Positions 7,283 to 14,936 of a DNA stretch of 21,732 nucleotides are shown here, in pieces. Position 1 is the first letter of the stretch. The number at the start of each line of letters is the position of its first letter. The stretch is from UBA11612 sp963976395 (lineage in GTDB: Bacteria > Pseudomonadota > Alphaproteobacteria > Rhodospirillales > Rhodospirillaceae). The position numbers were made by a program, and so were the translations under genes. The notes beneath the pieces were generated by a model, which worked only from the letters and a program-made list of their open reading frames with translations, searched no databases and was not told the origin of the DNA. The stretch spans positions 1-21,732 of the forward strand of contig CAXBLG010000055.1 of NCBI GenBank assembly GCA_963976395.1. The letters run 5' to 3'.

Positions 7283-10200
7283 GACGGCTCAAGAATGATG
7301 TTCGGTAAATCCAATCGCCCGCGCACCGTGATCGGCACGGACGCCGGCAAGGTGCGCTGGGTCGCGGCATCGGCGCGCGGTAATTTTTCCAAGCGCAGAC
7401 GACCCGATACATCCACCAACCAGTTCGGAAGATCGATCACCCCAAGAAATGCGCCGCCGTAAGAGCGAGACTTTAGTGCACCATCAACGATTTCAATGCG
7501 GCCCTTATCGGCCATCAGTTTCGCCTCAACGGAAACAGGCGTGTTCTGCCCGCCGGGCACGATACTTTCCGCTTGCGCGGCGGCAGACACAGCACCGAGA
7601 AGACCGGCCGCAACGCCCGTCCCCACCGAGGCCGTATGAAGAGTGAACGTACCGTTGCCTGAAAGGCTTTCGATCAAAGCGCGCGGCGATGCCCCTGCGG
7701 CGGTGAACGCGCCGGTAAAATCCACCTCGCCGGCGTTAGGATTCAATCCTGTAGAACCGCCGCCATTTATGGCCGCCGCCACGGAAGCAAAATCACCACC
7801 GGCAAAGCTGATGTTACCTTGTAGTGACGGCTCGGGCACAGCGATTGCCCGCAACGATAACTCACCGCGCGCGCCGAACAGGTAGCCGCTCCATTGAGAG
7901 ATTTCCGCCGCGCCATCCGCAATAGTGATTGTGCTGTTGAAATCGCGCACATCAACACCGCGTATATTAAGCCGTGAACCCGATACCGTAACATCGCCGT
8001 TCCACTCTGCCAGAGCCGACCAATCGAATGGATCGTCTGACCAGATACTTGAGACTGCGCCAGGACCTTGCTCGGATGAAGAACTTCTTGCAGGACCGGA
8101 GAATTGTTGCGTCGGGTCTTTCGGCCAAAGCTCATCGAATGCTACCGCGACATCGCTGAACGTCGCCGATATATGCGGTTTGTCCGCCGCATTACTCACG
8201 ATCACGCGCCCTACTAAATGCTCTCGGCCAATGGATAGTTTGAATTCATCTATCGTTGTCAAGGTACCGGATTGAGCGAGACGCGCTGTCAGTGATACCA
8301 GGCCTGGATCAGTCGAGCCCGTCGGCCATGTAAATCCCGACGACTGCATAAATTTGCCGAAGCTGGGATGACTCACATCTAAAGCTAACGTCAAATGCGG
8401 CTGTAGATCCAAAGACAACCCTTGACCGACTCCCTGAATTGTCATGCCGCCGATTTTTGCCGTCGCAACCAAATCCGCCTGAGACAATCCACCGTTGACC
8501 ACACCGGTTAGAGAGACCGGCGCCAACTTACGGATAGACGACGGAATACCAACACCGAACGCACGGCCAAACCGGCCTAAGTCATCCGTGTGGAGATCAA
8601 ACTGAAAGCCCTGAAACTGCGGCGTCGTTCCAAACCCTGCGAGGCTACCGCTAAACCAAATTGTCGCGCCCGCAACGTTGTCGAAAGACGCGCTGCGAAT
8701 ATCAAGGACGCCACCTTTTAAGCCGAAATCAAGACCGACACGGCCATTAGGTATGCTACCCGCGGTTAAGGCATTGACGGCCACCCTCACGTCTGCATCA
8801 AAATTCGCCAGACTTTTGAGTGAATCAAGTACCGGCGTGACACCGTAAACATCAGCTTTCCGCGGGTCATCGTCCGTGCCGCCTGAAAACAGTGCCCGCA
8901 GCCCCTTGTCCGTCAGGACCGGCACATAGGTATCGAGATTGAGGGCATCTACCGTAAGGTCAACGCCAAAGGCTGTACGTTCACTCAGCCCAAAAAATGC
9001 ACTTCCAGTCGCACTGGCCGTATCTATGGTTGCCGTAATATCACCGAAAGATAGTCGTGCCGGAGTACCTTGAACGGCCGTTCGCAACGATGCCTGCGAC
9101 AAGCGCCCGCGCGGAACTTGCTCTAATGCCTCCTCGATCCCAAGCCATGTCAATGTTCCGCGCAAATTTTGCGTGTCTAGTTCAAGCGCACCATCGAAGA
9201 TCGGTATTGCGCCATCTTGAATAAAACCGAACGCTCTTACTTGTGTTGCACCGGGAAGAGTAACGCCGACTTCATGTACCGCCAATTGACCGTTTAACAG
9301 AGATATATTAATCACGCCGTCACGCAACACATCGTCACCATAAGACAAGATCGGCGCACGAACATGAAGTGAAGCCGTCAACGATTGTGGAAACCTCAGA
9401 CCTTCACCCCCCTCATCAGCCGCATAAGCGCGCCGAAAAATGTCTCCTAGGTCGACAAATCTGGTCCCCGACGGGGGCATTGCCGGATAGGCTGATGAAA
9501 AATTCCACTTCTCGAGTTCAATGGTTGTGAATTCAAGGTCCACATCAAGGTTAGGTACAGCGCCGCCAGTCCAGGCAACGGCACCGCTTGCGCCCGTGCC
9601 ACCAAAATCCGCCACCAAATTTTTCGTTGATATATTGCCCGACGCTCCGCTTACTTTCGCGGTCAGGACAATTGGTCGCAATAGCGACTCTGGCAATGAC
9701 GATTGCGGTCCGGCCAACCCAGCGACTGCAAGCAGCGCGCGGCTACTGCTGCCGGACACGGAGACATCACCGCGAATATCGCGTTCAGAAGTTCGATTAA
9801 CAGTGCCAATAAACTTAATCGTCGCTTCAGCTTCCACAAGCTGAACAGAAATATTGACGCCATCAGCGTTCGCTGCATTAACCGGCGTGTATGTCGCATC
9901 GACGACCATAGGCGTCCCGCGAACGCTCATAGTTCCTGTTGCTGCAATCGCTCCCCGCGCCGCGATGTTTATGCTGGCATTAATACCGGTCAGGTTCCAA
10001 TTGTTGTCTAGCGCACTGCCGTGAACTTGAACGGCGCCATCCTCGATATTTATGTTCTCCACCGCCAAAACAAATGGCGCGCGGTTACCCTCGGAACTAG
10101 GGGCAGCTGACGTCAAAGTCCGGCGGCTTAATACGTCGAGAAATGAATCTGGCGTCGTACTGCCGTCGGTTTGAGCAATGCGTGCGTCCGGTCTTACAAG

Positions 10201-10512
10201 AACCAGCTCACGTAATTGCAAACGCCCGGCTAGAAGCGGCATGAACGCAAGACGCGCGTCTAACGCTTCAATTGTTATGGATTCCTCTGAACCGGCGGGC
10301 CCAATGCGTATCTCCGCAGCTTTGAAGGCCGGTCGCGGCAACAAAGCAGCATCCATATCACCAGCTATAATCACCTCTCGCCCTAATGCGGAGCTTAGTT
10401 GCCCGGCGAGCAGGTCGCGATATCCATTCCAATCAATGAAATTTGGCGCAACAAGAATGGCCGCTGCGAGCACTACCAATGCGGCAACGCTGCCTAGCAG
10501 CCCCCTTTGCAT
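7279..10512 (-). CDS. AsmA-family protein
   Basis: A 1077-residue envelope protein. It begins with one membrane anchor (GLLGSVAALVVLAAAILVAP, about residues 4-23) followed by the typical AsmA opening, FIDWNGYRDLLAGQLSSALG, and GDMDAALLPRPAFKAAEIRIG. The long periplasmic part is rich in beta-type repeats (alternating hydrophobic residues; DGxVxxxG and NIxxxGG patterns). It ends with the conserved AsmA C-terminal region (GNGTFTLHTASVGTG, then IVDGALKSRSYGG, and finally GRLDLPNIILEPS). AsmA-like proteins are related to the TamB/YhdP lipid-transfer proteins and influence outer-membrane assembly; the exact role here is unknown. The gene lies 23 bp behind the acyl-CoA dehydrogenase gene on the same strand, suggesting one transcript. 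The ribosome binding site is weak. Confidence 0.93.
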   Translation of the reverse strand: MQRGLLGSVAALVVLAAAILVAPNFIDWNGYRDLLAGQLSSALGREVIIAGDMDAALLPRPAFKAAEIRIGPAGSEESITIEALDARLAFMPLLAGRLQLRELVLVRPDARIAQTDGSTTPDSFLDVLSRRTLTSAAPSSEGNRAPFVLAVENINIEDGAVQVHGSALDNNWNLTGINASINIAARGAIAATGTMSVRGTPMVVDATYTPVNAANADGVNISVQLVEAEATIKFIGTVNRTSERDIRGDVSVSGSSSRALLAVAGLAGPQSSLPESLLRPIVLTAKVSGASGNISTKNLVADFGGTGASGAVAWTGGAVPNLDVDLEFTTIELEKWNFSSAYPAMPPSGTRFVDLGDIFRRAYAADEGGEGLRFPQSLTASLHVRAPILSYGDDVLRDGVINISLLNGQLAVHEVGVTLPGATQVRAFGFIQDGAIPIFDGALELDTQNLRGTLTWLGIEEALEQVPRGRLSQASLRTAVQGTPARLSFGDITATIDTASATGSAFFGLSERTAFGVDLTVDALNLDTYVPVLTDKGLRALFSGGTDDDPRKADVYGVTPVLDSLKSLANFDADVRVAVNALTAGSIPNGRVGLDFGLKGGVLDIRSASFDNVAGATIWFSGSLAGFGTTPQFQGFQFDLHTDDLGRFGRAFGVGIPSSIRKLAPVSLTGVVNGGLSQADLVATAKIGGMTIQGVGQGLSLDLQPHLTLALDVSHPSFGKFMQSSGFTWPTGSTDPGLVSLTARLAQSGTLTTIDEFKLSIGREHLVGRVIVSNAADKPHISATFSDVAVAFDELWPKDPTQQFSGPARSSSSEQGPGAVSSIWSDDPFDWSALAEWNGDVTVSGSRLNIRGVDVRDFNSTITIADGAAEISQWSGYLFGARGELSLRAIAVPEPSLQGNISFAGGDFASVAAAINGGGSTGLNPNAGEVDFTGAFTAAGASPRALIESLSGNGTFTLHTASVGTGVAAGLLGAVSAAAQAESIVPGGQNTPVSVEAKLMADKGRIEIVDGALKSRSYGGAFLGVIDLPNWLVDVSGRLRLEKLPRADAATQRTLPASVPITVRGRLDLPNIILEPS

Positions 10513-10535
10513 TCGATTTATGTGCGGAAATGTAA

Positions 10536-12320
10536 TCAGAACGCTGCTTCCGCCAGCGCCATCATGGGCTTACTCCCAGCACGAACAACCGCATCCAATC
10601 CTGCGGTCTGAGGAAGAACACGGCGCATAAAATATCGGGCCACATGGAGCTTCGTTTCATAAAAGGCATCACTGCCATTTTTCTTCACGAGCGCCGTTTC
10701 AGCCATGAGAGTCCACATCCACGCAAACACAGTTAAAGCGAACAGCCGCAAATAGTCGCAAGCCGCGGCGTTGCGTGAATTTGGATCGTTTTTTGCGTCT
10801 TCGAAGAGCCACAAAGTGCAGGCTTTCAATCGGGCAACGGCCTCCTTCAACGGTTCCGAAAACTCAGCCATGTCATTGCGGCCATCCACACGCTTCAGAG
10901 TTGCTTCGACTTCACTTAGCCAGCCATTGTAAAGGCGGCCGCTGTCCAAGCCGAGTTTGCGGCCCACGAGGTCCATCGCTTGGATAGCATTGGTGCCTTC
11001 ATAAATTTGTGTAATGCGCACATCGCGCACCATCTGCTCCATGCCGTGTTCACGGATGTAACCATGACCGCCGAACACCTGAAGACAAGCATTTGCAATC
11101 TCAGAGCCGAAGTCTGTGCTGGCCGCTTTAACAATGGGTGTCATCAGCCCCACCATATCATCGGCCTTTTGGCGCACGGCGGCATCAGCGTGTTTATGCG
11201 AAAGGTCTGCCTGCATATTGGTCCACACCGCAAGCGCTCTCTCCGCCTCAATGATCGAACGCGAGAACATCAGTCGATTGCGAATATCCGGATGAACAAT
11301 GATCGGATCCGCCGACTTATCGGGACACGCGATGCCGTCAGCAGCTCGCCCTTGCAGCCGTTCCTTTGCGTAAGCCACGGCGTTTTGGTAGGCGAGTTCA
11401 GCCATACTGATACCCTGCCCGCCTACAAACAAGCGCTCCTTGTTCATCATAACGAACATACCGGCCAAACCTTTATGCGGTTGGCCAACCAGCCATCCCT
11501 TTGCGCCATCAAAGTTCATGACGCACGTGACCGACGCTTTCATACCCATCTTGTGTTCAATGGACCCAGCAGCGACTTTGTTGCGCTCGCCCAGCGATCC
11601 GTCGTTCTTGAGCAAGACCTTCGGAACTAAAAATAATGAGATACCGCGCGAGCCTTCCGGCGCATCGGGAAGACGCGCAAGGACAAGATGGACAATATTG
11701 TCGGTAAGGTCGTGCTCGCCCGAGGATATAAATATCTTTGTGCCGCTGATACTGAACGAGCCATCGTCGTTCGGCACGGCCTTGGTGCGCAACAACCCAA
11801 GGTCGGATCCCGCGTGAGATTCCGTTAAACACATCGTACCTTGCCACTCGCCGCTGATGAGTTTGGGCAGGTAATTCTTTTTCTGATCGTCTGTGCCCAA
11901 AGCCGTGAGGGCGGTAATGGTACCCTGAGTCAATCCCGGATAAAGACCAAGAGACAAATTAGCCGAACCCACCATCTCGGCGACAAGATAGTCGAGCGCT
12001 TCGGGTAATCCCTGTCCGCCATACTCTGGACTAGCAGTAAGACCACACCATCCGCCGTCTGCATATTTCTTGTAAGCCTCTTTGAATCCCTTAGGCATCG
12101 TAACGGCGCCGTCCTTGAACACGCACCCTTCCTCGTCGCCGCTCTGATTTATAGGATGCAGAACTTCCTGGCAGAGCTTGGCACATTCTTCCAACACAGC
12201 GTCCATCACATCTGCACCCGCCTCCTCGAATCCCGAAAGAGATGAAAGCTGGCCGGGCACATCGAAAAGTTCGTGGAGCACAAACCGCATATCGCGCAGA
12301 GGCGCTGTGTAAGTCGTCAT
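10536..12320 (-). CDS. Acyl-CoA dehydrogenase, DmdC-type long form
   Basis: FAD-dependent oxidation of an acyl-CoA to the enoyl-CoA. The 594-residue protein is about 200 residues longer than a classical acyl-CoA dehydrogenase and has the extended architecture. It has a short N-terminal cap (1-35), the N-terminal alpha domain (about 40-160), the beta domain with the FAD motif MCLTESHAGSD (163-173) and SIEHKMGMKAS (253-263), the C-terminal alpha domain with the catalytic glutamate E441 in IYEGTNAIQAMDLVGRK, and an extra C-terminal helical domain. This form includes 3-methylmercaptopropionyl-CoA dehydrogenase (DmdC) and many beta-oxidation enzymes of unknown chain preference. No other dmd gene is visible, so I do not assign a substrate. 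The start is supported by AGGCAGGA about 4 nt before the ATG. Confidence 0.94.
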   Translation of the reverse strand: MTTYTAPLRDMRFVLHELFDVPGQLSSLSGFEEAGADVMDAVLEECAKLCQEVLHPINQSGDEEGCVFKDGAVTMPKGFKEAYKKYADGGWCGLTASPEYGGQGLPEALDYLVAEMVGSANLSLGLYPGLTQGTITALTALGTDDQKKNYLPKLISGEWQGTMCLTESHAGSDLGLLRTKAVPNDDGSFSISGTKIFISSGEHDLTDNIVHLVLARLPDAPEGSRGISLFLVPKVLLKNDGSLGERNKVAAGSIEHKMGMKASVTCVMNFDGAKGWLVGQPHKGLAGMFVMMNKERLFVGGQGISMAELAYQNAVAYAKERLQGRAADGIACPDKSADPIIVHPDIRNRLMFSRSIIEAERALAVWTNMQADLSHKHADAAVRQKADDMVGLMTPIVKAASTDFGSEIANACLQVFGGHGYIREHGMEQMVRDVRITQIYEGTNAIQAMDLVGRKLGLDSGRLYNGWLSEVEATLKRVDGRNDMAEFSEPLKEAVARLKACTLWLFEDAKNDPNSRNAAACDYLRLFALTVFAWMWTLMAETALVKKNGSDAFYETKLHVARYFMRRVLPQTAGLDAVVRAGSKPMMALAEAAF

Positions 12321-12511
12321 GGTCCTGCCTTAGTAAAATGTTTTAGTCACAGTTCTCATTGGGGAGATTTCTCACCCGGGCTTTACGCCCTGTAAATACG
12401 TGGAGGTAAATTAATCTTTTGCGGACTCACGTCAACGTGCCGCAGAAATTCAGTTTTCCGCATTTTTACTGGAGTTTTTTTACCCACTGGAGATACCACC
12501 ACAATTAATAG

Positions 12512-12559
12512 TACTAAAGTAGTCCTATAATTATCCTTGAAAATAGGACTAAAATAGTC
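12512..12559. promoter_or_regulatory. Paired operator-like palindromes upstream of rpoH
   Basis: Two near-identical palindromes, TACTAAAGTAGTC (12512-12524) and GACTAAAATAGTC (12547-12559), lie exactly 35 bp apart on the same face pattern. Each is followed after one base by a -10-like hexamer (TATAAT at 12526, TTTATA at 12561). The second copy fits GACTRWWWYAGTC, the core of the E. coli IscR type-1 site, at 13 of 13 positions; the first fits at 11 of 13. The outer bases fit poorly. The regulator is therefore inferred at best as an Rrf2-family repressor, and could be another protein. Confidence 0.5.
12526..12531 (+). promoter_or_regulatory. Candidate rpoH promoter P1 (-10 TATAAT)
   Basis: A perfect TATAAT at 12526-12531 faces rpoH and begins two bases after the first palindrome. 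No good -35 element is present 16-18 bp upstream (AATTAA at 12503-12508), so activity may need an activator or may be weak. Transcription would start near 12538. Confidence 0.35.
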
Positions 12560-12566
12560 TTTTATA
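12537..12566 (+). promoter_or_regulatory. Candidate rpoH promoter P2 (TTGAAA ... TTTATA)
   Basis: TTGAAA (12537-12542, within CCTTGAAA) and TTTATA (12561-12566) are spaced by 18 bp, and the second palindrome fills the spacer. A repressor bound there would block polymerase. CTTGAAA also resembles a heat-shock (sigma-32) -35 element, so autoregulation is possible. The start would be near 12573, leaving a leader of about 55 nt before the ATG. Confidence 0.4.
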
Positions 12567-12626
12567 GGGTTTGAGGACTCTACGGGGGTGACTGAGGGCA
12601 ACGGGGGCGAACGAAAGGACGCTACC

Positions 12627-13544
12627 ATGTCTGATACGGCACACAATCCGAGATCGAGCCCAGCCTACGTTTACGGTGGGACGACCGCGCGCTCTGAGCA
12701 CAGCGCCTACATTGAGCAAATCAAAAATTATCCGGTCCTCAGCGAGACCGAAGAACACGACCTTGTGCGGCGCTGGTATACTAAAGGCGAACGCAAGGCG
12801 TTTGACGCCTTGATCGGAAGCCATCTGCGCCTGGTGCCAAAAATGGCGCAAAAGTATTCCGGCTACGGTATTCCAATTGGTGATCTTATCGGCGAAGGCA
12901 ACATTGGTTTACTGCAGTCTGCCGAACGCTTCGATCCCGAAAAAGGATTTCGCTTTTCGACGTATGCGAGGTGGTGGATTCGCGCGGCCATGCTCAATTT
13001 CGTTTTGCAGACTTGGTCGCTCATCAAAGTCGGCAATGGGGCAGCTAAGAAGCGTCTGTTTTTCAACTTGCGCCGGGCGAAGCAAAACCTCCAGGCCGAG
13101 GGTAAGCGCTATATGAGCGAGACAGACATCGATGCACTTGCAAAACACTTTAGAGTGAATCGGGATGATCTTATCTCCATGGATCAACGCATGAGCGCCA
13201 ATGATATTTCATTGCACCAGCCCGTACCCGGCAGTGACGACTTGACCTTTGGCGATTCCATCGCCGACGGCGATCCCAATCCCGAAGAAATTGTCGCGGA
13301 GGCCGAGGAGCGTCGGGTTAAAACCGAGATGCTACAGGCTGCCATGTCGCATCTTGATCGGCGCGAGAAAGAAATTGTCACGCGTCGCTATTTGGCGAAA
13401 CGCCCAGCGACCTTGGCGAAACTCGCGAGCTTCTACGGCCTGACGGCAGAGCGCGTTCGGCAGATCGAGGCCAAGGCCATCTCAAAGATTAAACAGACGA
13501 TCGGCCCCGGCCCTACCGGCCCTGATGCATTAGGCACGGTGTAA
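12627..13544 (+). CDS. rpoH: RNA polymerase sigma factor, RpoH (sigma-32) family
   Basis: A group-3-like heat-shock sigma factor of 305 residues. Region 2 shows GDLIGEGNIGLLQSAERFDP (85-104, the core-binding part) and FRFSTYARWWIRAAM (108-122, -10 recognition). The RpoH box that marks this family appears as KKRLFFNLRR (141-150). Region 4 has the helix-turn-helix KLASFYGLTAERVRQIEAKA (265-284). Around the box the sequence differs from typical RpoH: KVGNGAAKKRLFF stands where relatives have KxGTTAxQKKLFF, and VLQTWSLIK where RxWSLVK is usual. It may therefore be a divergent paralog rather than the main heat-shock factor. The ATG at 12627 has GAAAGGA about 9 nt upstream; an in-frame GTG at 12588 is unlikely. 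Confidence 0.9.
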   Translation: MSDTAHNPRSSPAYVYGGTTARSEHSAYIEQIKNYPVLSETEEHDLVRRWYTKGERKAFDALIGSHLRLVPKMAQKYSGYGIPIGDLIGEGNIGLLQSAERFDPEKGFRFSTYARWWIRAAMLNFVLQTWSLIKVGNGAAKKRLFFNLRRAKQNLQAEGKRYMSETDIDALAKHFRVNRDDLISMDQRMSANDISLHQPVPGSDDLTFGDSIADGDPNPEEIVAEAEERRVKTEMLQAAMSHLDRREKEIVTRRYLAKRPATLAKLASFYGLTAERVRQIEAKAISKIKQTIGPGPTGPDALGTV

Positions 13545-13563
13545 AGCCTCACGTTTGCGCCAC

Positions 13564-13602
13564 TGCCGCGATTGTTCTAAACAACTAGAACAACTCGCGG
13601 CA
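13564..13602. repeat. Strong inverted repeat between rpoH and the amidase gene
   Basis: The 16-nt arm TGCCGCGATTGTTCTA (13564-13579) is matched by TAGAACAACTCGCGGCA (13586-13602) with one bulged base and a 6-nt loop. No T-run follows, so it is not a standard terminator. It ends 7 nt before the amidase ATG, covering the place where a ribosome binding site would sit. It may terminate or attenuate rpoH transcription, protect a 3' end, or act as a DNA operator (TTGTTCTA-N6-TAGAACAA core). Confidence 0.8.
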
Positions 13603-13609
13603 CGCGCAT

Positions 13610-14347
13610 ATGACATGTACCTTCATAGATCGACCATCCCCAAACCGCGGTGCGCGTAAGCCCGTGAATGGGTCCGTACGTGTACGACATTTGGTTGCAC
13701 ATTATACGGGCATGGACTCCTGCAATCAGGCCTTAGACCGATTGTGCAACAATACGACGAGCGTCAGTGCTCACTATCTCATCGACGAAGATGGTTCGAT
13801 TTATCACATGGTGCCGGAAGATCTACGCGCGTGGCACGCCGGCATTTCATTTTGGGGTGGCGTACGCGACCTCAACAGTACATCCATCGGCATCGAGATG
13901 GTCAATCCAGGTCACGAACATGGTTACCGCTCGTTCCCGAGCGCACAAATGGAATCCTTTACCCGCCTTGCCCGTGAAATTATGGAGCGCCATGACATCC
14001 CGCCCACCCATGTCCTCGGACATTCCGACATCGCGCCGGGACGAAAACTAGACCCGGGAGAACTCTTTCCGTGGAAATCACTGGCCGCAGAAGGCATTGG
14101 TATATGGCCGTATAACATTAAATCGCCGAACGGAGCGCCAGACGTGACCGCCGCACTTGGACAATTGTCGGCCATCGGCTACGCAGATCCCCTATCGCCG
14201 GAGCAAGGGGCAGACATTCTTTCCCCAAAAACGGGCGATGTGGAGGTCATCGGCGCTTTTCAACGCCGCTACCGCCCGAGCTGCTTTGACGGCGTATTAG
14301 ATTCAGAAACCGCTGGGCTTATAGCGGCCGTCGCCGCCTTTTCTTGA
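13610..14347 (+). CDS. N-acetylmuramoyl-L-alanine amidase (AmpD/AmiD type)
   Basis: A zinc amidase that cuts the bond between MurNAc (or anhydro-MurNAc) and the peptide of murein. The 245-residue protein has the amidase_2 fold. Zinc ligands fit H31 (LVAHYTGM), H138 (VLGHSDIAPG) and D148 (GRKLDPGE), with E96 (IGIEMVNPG) and K146 as further active-site residues. Other family blocks are SAHYLIDEDGSIY (53-65) and AWHAG (74-78). Residues about 176-243 form a PG_binding_1-like domain (VIGAFQRRYRPSCFDGVLDSET). No signal peptide is visible, so it may act in the cytoplasm on recycled muropeptides like AmpD, although the added binding domain is more like AmiD. It follows the rpoH gene by 65 bp. No ribosome binding site is seen before the ATG. 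Confidence 0.95.
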   Translation: MTCTFIDRPSPNRGARKPVNGSVRVRHLVAHYTGMDSCNQALDRLCNNTTSVSAHYLIDEDGSIYHMVPEDLRAWHAGISFWGGVRDLNSTSIGIEMVNPGHEHGYRSFPSAQMESFTRLAREIMERHDIPPTHVLGHSDIAPGRKLDPGELFPWKSLAAEGIGIWPYNIKSPNGAPDVTAALGQLSAIGYADPLSPEQGADILSPKTGDVEVIGAFQRRYRPSCFDGVLDSETAGLIAAVAAFS

Positions 14348-14372
14348 CCTTGCGCCGCAAGGCGCTCATTTT
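14344..14372 (+). promoter_or_regulatory. Probable rnpB promoter overlapping the amidase stop codon
   Basis: TTGACC (14344-14349, five of six to the consensus) contains the TGA stop of the amidase gene. CATTTT (14367-14372) follows after 17 bp. The predicted start, near 14378, coincides with the first base of the RNase P RNA helix P1. A GCGCC-GCAA-GGCGC hairpin (14352-14365) lies in the spacer and could terminate amidase transcripts, although only TCATTTT follows it. Confidence 0.5.
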
Positions 14373-14377
14373 GCCCT

Positions 14378-14777
14378 TGCGTCAGATGGCTGGATGGCCG
14401 CTGTCCGAACTTCGGTTCAGGCAGAGGAAAGTCCGGGCTCCACGAAAACAAGGTGCCGGGTAACGCCCGGCGGGGGAAACCCTAGGGAAAGTGCCACAGA
14501 AAACAAACCGCCGGGCGCTTCGGCGCTGGTAAGGGTGAAAAGGTGCGGTAAGAGCGCACCGCGCTGCCGGTAACGGTAGTGGCAGGGCAAACCCCACCTG
14601 GAGCAAGACCAAATAGGGACGGCCTTTCGAGCGGTTCGCCGCGGCGAAAAGCGAGTTTTCGAGCTGCCGTCCGGGTAGGTCGCGTGAGGCGGATGGCAAC
14701 ATCCGTCCCAGAGGAATGGCCATACATTGGTGGAAACACCGAGGACAGAACCCGGCTTATAGGCCATCTGACGCATT
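14378..14777 (+). ncRNA. rnpB: RNase P RNA (bacterial type A)
   Basis: The catalytic RNA that matures tRNA 5' ends. Both diagnostic blocks are exact: GAGGAAAGTCCGGGCTCCA (14424-14442) near the 5' side and ACAGAACCCGGCTTATAG (14745-14762) near the 3' end. Helix P1 pairs 14378-14390 with 14763-14775, 13 bp, so the mature ends are well bounded, and its 3' arm runs into TTTT (14776-14779), which can serve as terminator. The P10/P11 region with GGTAAGAGCGCACCG and the GTGGCAGGGCAAACCCCACC segment is also visible. The length, about 400 nt, is normal. Several open frames on both strands here are incidental. Confidence 0.97.
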
Positions 14778-14936
14778 TTCCGCAGAATTCCGCGACTTTT
14801 CCCTCGTGAGGCCGCCCTAGAAAAGCCTAGGGGTGGCCCCTGATCCGCCATTTCTGGGGATTAATCCTTGTGCACAGTCAGAAATGAATCGGTGACGTAA
14901 TATTATTTCTCATAATTGCACTCCACCACATCCATC

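Larger units (their letters stand above)
12321..12626. other. AT-rich intergenic region between the dehydrogenase gene and rpoH
   Basis: This divergent 306-bp region contains no credible gene. Besides the palindrome pair and promoters listed separately, it holds a short hairpin GGGC-TTTAC-GCCC (about 12379-12391). There is also an imperfect stem GCGG-CACG/CGTG-CCGC (12421-12443), a T-rich tract (about 12453-12481), and a direct repeat ACTGGAG (12468-12474 and 12485-12491). None of these has an assigned role. Confidence 0.7.

Noticed and set aside
7767..10011. Several open frames of 70-120 codons on either strand inside the asmA-like gene
   Set aside because: They are shadows of the 1077-residue gene, with no ribosome binding sites, domains or sensible composition.
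10536..12320. Assignment as DmdC in a DMSP degradation pathway
   Set aside because: Only the long acyl-CoA dehydrogenase architecture fits; no dmdA, dmdB or dmdD partner is in the window and many paralogs share this form.
12330..12348. TAGTAAAATGTTTTAGTC near the acyl-CoA dehydrogenase start as a third copy of the rpoH palindrome
   Set aside because: It shares only AT-rich halves; the symmetry and spacing differ from the two matching copies.
12421..12443. Stem GCGG-CACG/CGTG-CCGC as a terminator
   Set aside because: It is short, has a 3-nt bulge and no T-run directly after it, and no gene ends there.
13571..13594. GTTC ... GAAC in the hairpin before the amidase as a LexA box
   Set aside because: The two tetramers are inverted and 10 bp apart. 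Alphaproteobacterial boxes are direct GTTC-N7-GTTC, and the Gram-positive type has a 4-bp gap.
14382..14851. Overlapping open frames on both strands over rnpB
   Set aside because: The region is the RNase P RNA with both conserved blocks and helix P1; the frames are incidental.
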